Shown here one piece after another: positions 1-5,525 of a stretch of DNA of 7,345 nucleotides. The translations under genes and the position numbers were made by a program. This stretch comes from a bacterium (GTDB lineage Bacteria > Patescibacteriota > Minisyncoccia > Minisyncoccales > JAGGSE01): contig JAGGSE010000148.1 in NCBI GenBank assembly GCA_021159225.1, positions 1 to 7,345 on the forward strand, read 5' to 3'. Numbering within the stretch: the first letter of the stretch is position 1; the number at the start of each line of letters is the position of its first letter. The notes under the pieces were generated by a model that was not told the origin of the DNA, did not search any database, and saw nothing but the letters and a program-made list of their open reading frames with translations.

Positions 1-35
1 CTATCTTACAAATTACACCTACGTATATTTTTTAA

Positions 36-60
36 GACAGGTTAGAATTGAAATCCTGTC
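36..60. repeat. Short inverted repeat (GACAGG/CCTGTC)
   Basis: GACAGG at 36-41 is complementary to CCTGTC at 55-60, giving a 6-bp stem with a 13-base loop. It is followed by AAAAATC, the same kind of A-rich tail that follows the palindromes at 79-182. It may be a worn member of that family. No U-run follows on either strand, so I do not call it a terminator. Confidence 0.4.
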
Positions 61-78
61 AAAAATCGTAAATTCAAT

Positions 79-182
79 CCTGAACCAAACAGGGTTCAAA
101 ATCTCAAAATGCAAATCTCAACCCTGAACCACATAGGGTTCAGGGTTGCCCTGTACCCGACGTGGTACAGGGCAAATCTCAA
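79..182. repeat. Cluster of three palindromic hairpin units with direct repeats
   Basis: Three hairpins are visible. TGAACC (81-86) pairs with GGTTCA (93-98). AACCCTGAACC (120-130) pairs perfectly with GGTTCAGGGTT (137-147). GCCCTGTACC (148-157) pairs perfectly with GGTACAGGGC (164-173). The last two are back to back and are bracketed by an 11-base direct repeat, GCAAATCTCAA, at 111-121 and 172-182. A shortened copy, AAATCTCAA (99-107), follows the first hairpin. The second and third stems differ by an A-T to T-A swap on both arms, so the stem is kept while the sequence changes. They look like small intergenic palindromic repeats (REP/MITE-like). No poly-U tract follows on either strand, so a terminator role is unproven. 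Confidence 0.75.
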
Positions 183-369
183 AAATCAATTTCCAATTTC
201 CAAATTCCAATTTCCAATTAAATTCCAATACTCAATGACCGAATGACCAAATCTTGAAGAATTTCCAAATTCCAATTTCTAATTTCCAATTTTCAGTTAA
301 CATTGGAATTTTGGTCATTGGAATTTGAATATTAATTGGAATTTGGGAATTGGAATTTGGAATTTTTAG
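183..369. repeat. AATTTCCAA-type low-complexity array that folds back on itself
   Basis: The stretch holds many irregular copies of AATTTCCAA, AAATTCCAA and TTCCAATT on the plus strand up to about 290, then the same words in inverse form (TTGGAATT) from about 302 to 365. AATGACCAAA at 242-251 is the perfect reverse complement of TTTGGTCATT at 310-319. It lies just beyond the stop codon of the prmC-like gene, so its transcript could form a long A/U-rich foldback. No gene is seen in 1-369. Confidence 0.75.
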
Positions 370-1083
370 TTAATTTTGGTCATTATTTCGAAATTCGGAT
401 TTAGAATTTCTCTTTAAGACATTTGGCATCTGGGCATTTTGGCAGGTTTGCTTTGCTTTATGTGCCCGGAGGAATCTCCATTTGCTAAACTGGTCTTGAT
501 AAAATCTAACCGATAGATTTTGAGAATGGCAAATTTCTTCAATCTCCTGCTTTTGATTAGGGTCAAACTCTAAATAAAATATCCCCTCCTTTTTAAGATA
601 ACCTGCTACCTTCTCCAAAAATATTCTGATGTATTTCATTCCGTCTTTTCCTCCAAACAGCGCCAGATGGGGATCTTCCTCCAAGACGCTTTCCTGAACC
701 TCAAAAATTCGGCTCTGGGCAACATAGGGAGGGTTGGCTAAAATAAAATCATATCTCCTGCCCTTCAGTTTCTCAAACAAATTGGACCTTATTATCTGGT
801 AATGGTCGGAGATTCCATTCAATTCAAGGTTTGCCTTAATCTGTTCAATCGCCCTTCTGTCAAAATCAACAAAGTCAACAAAACTATTTTTGACATTTTT
901 CAAAACAGCAATCCCAATACATCCGGAGCCGCTGAAAATATCTAATATCTTCAGTCTTCGGCTGAGACCGATTGTCTTATTTTGAATCTCCTCTATGGCT
1001 TTCTTTGTCCAGAACTCAGTTTCAATTCTTGGCTGAAAAACACCTTTTGAGATATCTATTTTGCAATTGAGAAATTTTATCAT
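370..1083 (-). CDS. prmC: Short PrmC/HemK-type N5-glutamine methyltransferase lacking the N-terminal domain
   Basis: The likely role is SAM-dependent methylation of the glutamine in the GGQ motif of peptide-chain release factors, in the cytoplasm. The sequence shows FQPRIETE (residues 16-23), matching the family's PRPETE motif; a Rossmann SAM-binding motif, DIFSGSGCIGIAV (48-60); and the substrate-binding NPPY (117-120), the hallmark of PrmC. The protein is 237 residues against roughly 280 for the family. It begins at the hairpin linker before PRxETE, so the N-terminal helical domain that helps bind the release factor is absent. The ATG at 1083 lies inside the preceding gene (62-bp overlap), with GAGG only 3 bases upstream, and no other in-frame start fits before the motif. 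The catalytic fold seems to end near residue 208; the last 29 residues read into repeat-like DNA and look accidental. No release-factor gene is in view, so the substrate is inferred. Another NPPY methyltransferase is possible. Confidence 0.75.
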   Translation of the reverse strand: MIKFLNCKIDISKGVFQPRIETEFWTKKAIEEIQNKTIGLSRRLKILDIFSGSGCIGIAVLKNVKNSFVDFVDFDRRAIEQIKANLELNGISDHYQIIRSNLFEKLKGRRYDFILANPPYVAQSRIFEVQESVLEEDPHLALFGGKDGMKYIRIFLEKVAGYLKKEGIFYLEFDPNQKQEIEEICHSQNLSVRFYQDQFSKWRFLRAHKAKQTCQNAQMPNVLKRNSKSEFRNNDQN

Positions 1084-1969
1084 TTGCCTCTTTTTCTAAT
1101 TTGAGCAGATATCTCTTTGTCTTCCTGCCAAAAACATATCCTCCTATATCTTGTTTGCCAACTACTCTATGGCAGGGAATAATCAAGGGAAGAGGATTTT
1201 TTGACAGCACCAAGCCAACGGCTCTGGCTGAGTTTGGTCTGGAAACTGCCCTGGCAATCTGACTATATGTTTTGGTCTTGCCCATGGGAATTTTTTTTAC
1301 CTCTTCTAAAACCCTCTTTTCAAATGGTCCAAGAGAAGATAGAGAAAAATTAAAATTAATTTTTGGCAGAAGTTTCAATACGGGAATCAGTTTCTTAAGC
1401 GCCTTTCTTCTTTGACCAACTTCTATTTCCTTTCTAAAGGTCAGTTGGGCAAGGGTTTTTTTGAGTTTTGGAAGATAAAAAATGGGACGATAGGGGTATC
1501 CAGCAACCAATTTACCTTTTGGCTTTGTGTCAATAATCCCCTCTAAATATCCCTCGGAAATAAAAATAGCCCTCGTTTTCCGATAGGGTATAATAAAAAC
1601 CAGGGCTGTTTTTAATTTTGCCCCTCTCTCGTTCCAAGGGAAGTCCTTTAGTTTATTTAGGGTAAAATCAAGCAGTTCCCTGTCTGTGGCTTCATATCCG
1701 GGCCATCTCCTTGATCTGACTCCCGGCATCCGATTTAGGGAATCAATCTCCAAGCCGCTGTCATCAGCCAGCGTCGGTAAATTGGTAAGTTTTGAGTAAA
1801 AATCTGCCTTTAGAAAGGCATTCTCTAAAAAACTATCTCCCTTCTCCTTTATCTTCTCTTTTATACCGAGGTCTTTTAGCCCCAGAATTTTCAGAGGCAG
1901 AGACCTCAAGAGCAATCTGTATTCTTTTATTTTGCCCGGATTAAAAGTGGCTAACAATATCTTTTTCAT
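1022..1969 (-). CDS. Fusion protein: RdgB/HAM1-like XTP/dITP diphosphatase joined to an MGMT (O6-alkylguanine-DNA alkyltransferase) domain
   Basis: Residues 1-195 resemble RdgB/HAM1/ITPase, which hydrolyses non-canonical purine NTPs (ITP, dITP, XTP) to the monophosphate. Visible motifs are TFNPGK (8-13), SFLENAFLKA (46-55) and ADDSGLEID (68-76) with the catalytic acidic pair D69-D70. After a linker, residues 215-293 are an MGMT/Ogt DNA-binding domain with PCHRV at 265-269. Cys266 is the alkyl acceptor; Tyr235, Arg249 (flipping finger), Asn258 and Glu292 sit at the spacing of human Y114, R128, N137 and E172, so this half looks functional. The first half is odd: the family's GFGYDPIF reads GYPYRPIF (157-164) and SHR reads GQR (185-187), altering the base-recognition pocket. 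The ATG at 1969 overlaps the tpiA stop as ATGA, with GGGGAG about 9 bases upstream. The fusion would join nucleotide-pool cleaning to direct DNA repair. I do not recognise this fusion as a described protein. Confidence 0.88.
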   Translation of the reverse strand: MKKILLATFNPGKIKEYRLLLRSLPLKILGLKDLGIKEKIKEKGDSFLENAFLKADFYSKLTNLPTLADDSGLEIDSLNRMPGVRSRRWPGYEATDRELLDFTLNKLKDFPWNERGAKLKTALVFIIPYRKTRAIFISEGYLEGIIDTKPKGKLVAGYPYRPIFYLPKLKKTLAQLTFRKEIEVGQRRKALKKLIPVLKLLPKINFNFSLSSLGPFEKRVLEEVKKIPMGKTKTYSQIARAVSRPNSARAVGLVLSKNPLPLIIPCHRVVGKQDIGGYVFGRKTKRYLLKLEKEANDKISQLQNRYLKRCFSAKN

Positions 1970-2757
1970 CCCAAATTCTCCCCTATTCTAATCATTTCCA
2001 AAAATGAAGACAAACTCCAACTGGCGGTGCCAATCAAAAGCCCGTCAATAAACGCTTGAGACAAAAGTTCTTTGGCGTTTTCCGGTTTTGAACTTCCCCC
2101 GTATAAAATTTTTACCCCGGAATAGCCGGCCTGAGAAAAGACCTCTCTGATAGCCTCGTGGGCAAATTCTATATCCTCAATCCTGGCTGGCTTCGGGTCA
2201 CTTCCTCTTAATTTAGCAAAACCGGCAATGGCATAAATCGGCTCATAACCGATAAGGAATTCTGGCTTTGATTCTCCCGAAAACTCAGCCAAGGCAGGCA
2301 AAATTCCCTCTTTAATCTGCTTTTCCAGAACCTGTTTGGTTTTTCCCTCTTCTTTTTCCTTAATATCCTCCCCAATACAGATAATAGGCAAAATTCCTTC
2401 TTTTAGTGCGGCCTTTAGTTTTAATGCCACCTTTTTCTCATCCACCCCAAAATAAAATCTTGTTTCTGAATGACCAATTAAAACCTGCTTTACTCCCAGG
2501 TTAATAATGTCACAAGCAGAAAATTGAGCACTGGTAAAAGAACCGTCCTCTGTCCAATGAAGGTCTTGAGCCCCCAGTTTTACCTTTTTGGTTCTTCCAG
2601 CCAAATAGGGCAGAACAAAATTGTGGACAAAGACCTTCACCTCCACATTCTCAATTCCTGCTATCTCCTTTTCCAGTTTTTCAATAAATTCTCTTGCCCT
2701 GTCTTTGTTCCGCAATTCCTTATTAAACTTCCAATTTCCAGCAATAATTTTTTTCAT
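1966..2757 (-). CDS. tpiA: Triosephosphate isomerase, divergent
   Basis: Interconverts dihydroxyacetone phosphate and glyceraldehyde 3-phosphate in glycolysis, in the cytosol. At 263 residues it is slightly longer than the usual 250. Active-site motifs are GNWKFN with Asn8 and Lys10, IGHSET with catalytic His96 (93-98), YEPIYAI with catalytic Glu172 (171-177), and the phosphate-binding YGGSSKPENA (219-228). The C-terminal FIDGLLIGTASW also fits the family. The mobile phosphate-gripping loop 6 is unusual: the family's PVWAIGTGK is here PIYAIAGFAKLRG, with Trp replaced by Tyr, the GTGK core gone and several residues inserted. All three catalytic residues remain, so it should be active. The ATG at 2757 lies 31 bp after secA with only a weak GGAA-type ribosome site, suggesting co-transcription with secA. 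The TGA stop overlaps the next start by 4 bp. Confidence 0.93.
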   Translation of the reverse strand: MKKIIAGNWKFNKELRNKDRAREFIEKLEKEIAGIENVEVKVFVHNFVLPYLAGRTKKVKLGAQDLHWTEDGSFTSAQFSACDIINLGVKQVLIGHSETRFYFGVDEKKVALKLKAALKEGILPIICIGEDIKEKEEGKTKQVLEKQIKEGILPALAEFSGESKPEFLIGYEPIYAIAGFAKLRGSDPKPARIEDIEFAHEAIREVFSQAGYSGVKILYGGSSKPENAKELLSQAFIDGLLIGTASWSLSSFLEMIRIGENLG

Positions 2758-2788
2758 AAGGTTTGTTCCGTTTATTTTTGTTTATTTT

Positions 2789-5275
2789 TTATCCATATTT
2801 TGGATAGCAGCACTTCTTGTATTTCATTGGCTTGCCTGTTCGGGGATTAATTTTCCCACACGGACAGGGATCGTTTCGGCCAATCTTCCTCTTGCCTCTT
2901 GCTATAGGTGCTGCCTGTTGAACAACAGGTTTGGGAGAAACAGTCAATGGTTCGGCTCTCTCGGGCTTTACATTAATGGCAAAAATAGTTTTGCCAACAG
3001 TAGCGTCACAGGTTTCAAGTAACCTTTTAAACATTCTGTGGCCCTCGCTCTTATATTCCACCAAGGGGTCTCTTTGGCCATAAGCCCTTAATCTAACCGA
3101 TTCCCTCAGGTAATCCATATTTTCCAAATGCTCAATCCAGAGACCGTCTATTGTCCTTAAGAAGATAAATCTGGCTAACTGATAAAAATTATCTTTACCT
3201 ATTATCTCCGCCTTCTTTTTTAATTGTTCCTTGTCAAACCCGAATCTTGAAACAATCTCCTCTATCTTCTTTTCTAACTGCTCTGGACTAGAAGCCAAAA
3301 TCTCCCTCCTCTTCCGATAAATCGTCTCCCGATGGATATTCATTACATCATCATACTCCAATAAATACTTTCTTGAATCAAAATTCATCCCCTCCACCTT
3401 TGACTGCGCCTCCTCAATCGCTTTGGAAACAATCTTTGCCTCAATAGGCTGGTCCTCAGGAATCTTCAAGGCAGACATCAATGACTTTATTCTGTCTCCT
3501 CCAAATATCCTCATCAGGTCATCTTCTAAAGAAACAAAAAACTGAGAACACCCCGGGTCTCCCTGCCTTCCTGCCCTTCCTCTTAACTGATTATCAATTC
3601 TTCTTGCCTCGTGCCTCTCAGTTCCGATAACCATCAGTCCTCCAAGTTTCCTTACCTTTTCCGCTTCTTCAGGATCAGGAGGGTTCCCCCCTAAAATTAT
3701 ATCCACGCCCCTTCCAGCCATATTGGTGGCTACGGTCACCTGACCAATCCTTCCTGCCTGGGAAATAATTTCTCCCTCTCGCTGATGGTTTTTGGCATTA
3801 AGAATCTGGTGAGGAATCCCCTCCCTTTCTAATAGTTTACCAATATATTCATTTTTTTCAACCGACCTTGTACCCACCAGGATGGGCTGACCCCGGCTAT
3901 GCCTCTCTTTTATTTCCTTAATGATTGCCCTAAATTTTGCCCTCTCGGTTTTGTAAACCCTGTCCGGCAAATCTTCCCTAATCATCGGCTTGTTGGTAGG
4001 AACAACAATTACCTCCAATTTATAGACCTTATCAAATTCTTCAGCAGACGTGGCCGCTGTCCCGGTCATACCGGCTAACTTTTTGTAAAGCCGGAAATAG
4101 TTTTGAAAGGTAATTGAAGCCAAGGTCAATGATTCTGGCTGAACCCTGACCCCTTCTTTCGCCTCAATTGCCTGATGGAGCCCTCCTGACCAACGCCGGC
4201 CTGGCATCAATCTGCCGGTAAACTCATCGATAATAATCACCTGGCCATTCTTGACAATATAATCTCGGTCTCTTTTGAAAAGGGTTTCCGCCCTTAATGC
4301 CTGCTCTAAATGATGAAGGTACTTTATCCCCTTTTGCTCATAGATGTTGTCCATCCCAAGAATTCTTTCAATCTTGCCAATTCCTGATTCGGTCAGGGTA
4401 ACCGCCTTCATCTTTTCATCAATTTGGTAATCTATTTTCGGGTCTAACTGGGGAATAATTCTGGCGAACTCTTGATACCATTTTGAACTCTCTGTATCTG
4501 GAGCAGAAATAATCAAGGGTGTCCGTGCCTCGTCAATTAAAATTGAGTCAATTTCGTCAACAATAGCAAAATTAAAACCCCGCTGAACCTGATCCTTTAA
4601 GTCATAAACCATATTGTCTCGCAGATAATCAAAGCCGAACTCGTTGTTGGTGCCATAGGTAATATCAGCAAGGTAGGCATCCTTTCGGGAACAGGGTCTT
4701 AAATAATCCTCCACCACCCTAAAAGAACCCATCTCGTCTCTAATCCTATCCTTTTCCTGGTCCGGTTTTTTATACTCCGGGTCATATAAAAATGACTGCT
4801 CATGATTAAGGCAGCCAACTGAAAGCCCGAGAAAATGATAAATCTGGCCCATCCAGACAGTATCCCTCCTGGCTAAATAATCGTTAACAGTAACCAAATG
4901 ACAGCCCTTGCCAGTAAGGGCATTGAGATAAAGAGGCAGGGTGGCAGTAAGCGTCTTTCCCTCCCCGGTTTTCATCTCGGCAATTTTCCCCTGATGCAAA
5001 ACAATCCCTCCAATCAATTGAACGTCAAAGTGACGCTGTCCCAGGGTCCTCTTTGCCGCTTCCCGAACCACGGCAAACGCCTCAGGCAAGATATCGTCAA
5101 GGCTTTCCTTTCCTTCCGCTAAGCGCCTTTTGAACTCTTTGGTTTTCTCTTTTAGTTGCTGGTCCGATTCCTTTTCAAGTTCTTTCTCAAGAGAGTTTAT
5201 CCTGTCCACCAACCCTTGAATCCTTTTTAGGTATTTATCATTGGCATTGCCAAAAAATTTATCCAAAATTGACAT
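2789..5275 (-). CDS. secA: Protein translocase ATPase SecA
   Basis: SecA is the cytosolic and peripheral membrane motor that drives unfolded preproteins through SecYEG. At 828 residues it is near the B. subtilis length. In order: an amphipathic start (MSILDKFFG); Walker A MKTGEGKT (101-108); the preprotein cross-linking region with YGTNNEFGFDYLRDN (207-221); Walker B-like VDEID (239-243); the second nucleotide-binding domain with TNMAGRGVDI (517-526; family AGRGTDI) and RGRAGRQGDPG (566-575); a shortened helical wing/scaffold region; and a C-terminal SEC-C zinc motif starting CPC (804-806) and ending CC (822-823), with a longer spacer than the usual CxCGSGKKYKxC form. About 35 extra residues (161-198) precede the YGTNNEFGF motif, as I recall for CPR SecA proteins. 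An in-frame TAA at 5281-5279 means ATG 5275 is the earliest start. Its ribosome site, GAGGTGG, is unusually distant, and a structured leader precedes it. Confidence 0.97.
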   Translation of the reverse strand: MSILDKFFGNANDKYLKRIQGLVDRINSLEKELEKESDQQLKEKTKEFKRRLAEGKESLDDILPEAFAVVREAAKRTLGQRHFDVQLIGGIVLHQGKIAEMKTGEGKTLTATLPLYLNALTGKGCHLVTVNDYLARRDTVWMGQIYHFLGLSVGCLNHEQSFLYDPEYKKPDQEKDRIRDEMGSFRVVEDYLRPCSRKDAYLADITYGTNNEFGFDYLRDNMVYDLKDQVQRGFNFAIVDEIDSILIDEARTPLIISAPDTESSKWYQEFARIIPQLDPKIDYQIDEKMKAVTLTESGIGKIERILGMDNIYEQKGIKYLHHLEQALRAETLFKRDRDYIVKNGQVIIIDEFTGRLMPGRRWSGGLHQAIEAKEGVRVQPESLTLASITFQNYFRLYKKLAGMTGTAATSAEEFDKVYKLEVIVVPTNKPMIREDLPDRVYKTERAKFRAIIKEIKERHSRGQPILVGTRSVEKNEYIGKLLEREGIPHQILNAKNHQREGEIISQAGRIGQVTVATNMAGRGVDIILGGNPPDPEEAEKVRKLGGLMVIGTERHEARRIDNQLRGRAGRQGDPGCSQFFVSLEDDLMRIFGGDRIKSLMSALKIPEDQPIEAKIVSKAIEEAQSKVEGMNFDSRKYLLEYDDVMNIHRETIYRKRREILASSPEQLEKKIEEIVSRFGFDKEQLKKKAEIIGKDNFYQLARFIFLRTIDGLWIEHLENMDYLRESVRLRAYGQRDPLVEYKSEGHRMFKRLLETCDATVGKTIFAINVKPERAEPLTVSPKPVVQQAAPIARGKRKIGRNDPCPCGKINPRTGKPMKYKKCCYPKYG

Positions 5276-5278
5276 AAT

Positions 5279-5302
5279 TTAGATGTAATATCTAACCACC
5301 TC
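5279..5302 (-). promoter_or_regulatory. Distant secA ribosome binding site separated from the start codon by a hairpin
   Basis: GAGGTGG lies at 5302-5296 on the minus strand and is the best anti-16S match before secA, but it is 20 bases from the ATG at 5275. The gap is almost filled by a perfect inverted repeat: TTAGAT (5295-5290), a 5-base loop, then ATCTAA (5284-5279). Folding would loop out 17 bases and leave 3 bases between the stem and the start codon. Comparable looped-out spacers are known, for example phage T4 gene 38. Whether it works this way here is inference. Confidence 0.5.
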
Positions 5303-5493
5303 AGTAACACTCCTTGATAATTTCCTTGCTGAGGTATCTTGTTGAGGGGAGCATATCGCAGCCGAGCCCCAGAAAAAGATTGCGTTTCAGAAAAGGCTTG
5401 TGAGGCTCGGTCAGATTTTAGAAGCGCCCGGGAATAAATTTCTTCTTACCACTTACGGCGACTTCGTGCTCCCCGAGGCAAGATGCCTCAGCA
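5298..5493 (-). ncRNA. Candidate structured RNA leader of secA: three-way junction with a switchable ribosome-site helix
   Basis: The 250-base gap between the bpsA-like gene and secA contains a long inverted repeat, 5468-5492 against 5328-5352. It gives stems of 7, 6 and 7 bp separated by one mismatch and a 4-base internal loop. Inside it are two hairpins: GAAGTCGCC (5465-5457) with GGCGCTTC (5428-5421), 8 bp with one bulged base, and CCGAGCC (5410-5404) with GGCTCGG (5368-5362), 7 bp. The 3' strand of the closing stem contains ACCTCAG (5335-5329), which is also perfectly complementary to CTGAGGT (5304-5298), covering the secA ribosome site. The 5' strand can instead form a local hairpin (GAGGC...GCCTC, 5488-5474). 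I saw no SRP, RNase P, tmRNA or 5S consensus. The strand is assigned from co-direction with secA; function is inferred. Confidence 0.5.
5301..5354 (-). CDS. Possible 17-codon leader ORF upstream of secA
   Basis: ATG at 5354-5352 opens a short frame, MLPSTRYLSKEIIKECY, ending in TGA at 5303-5301. The stop overlaps the secA ribosome site GAGGTGG. The frame runs across the 3' strand of the closing stem and the segment that can mask the ribosome site, so its translation would change which helix forms. The only upstream purine tract is GGGG about 13 bases before the ATG, so initiation evidence is weak. It does not resemble a known peptide and may be chance. Confidence 0.2.
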   Translation of the reverse strand: MLPSTRYLSKEIIKECY

Positions 5494-5525
5494 AATTTGC
5501 TACCAAAGCGGTCAACAACCACAAT

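Noticed and set aside
120..173. Intrinsic transcription terminator for the operon
   Set aside because: The hairpins are strong but neither strand has a following U-run, they lie about 200 bases past the prmC stop, and flanking direct repeats favour a repeat element.
183..369. CRISPR array
   Set aside because: The repeats are short, irregular and contiguous, with no unique spacers of constant length.
2524..3022. Plus-strand open frames over tpiA and secA
   Set aside because: They are antisense to strongly supported genes and show no recognisable protein or start signal.
4898..5122. Plus-strand open frame inside secA
   Set aside because: Antisense to the SecA Walker A region; no domain or ribosome site.
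5298..5493. Known ncRNA identity (SRP RNA, RNase P, tmRNA, 5S rRNA, 6S RNA)
   Set aside because: Searched by eye on both strands: no GGAAG/AGCA SRP loop, no GAGGAAAGTCC of RNase P, no tmRNA ends or tag, no 5S CCGAACxC block. A 6S-like rod was considered, but the two inner hairpins do not fit a single central bubble.
5410..5525. Frame following the bpsA-like stop (reads VVVDRFGSKFAEAS...) as a lost C-terminal extension or small gene
   Set aside because: It is interrupted by TAA soon after, its GTG start has no ribosome site, and it matches no family I know.
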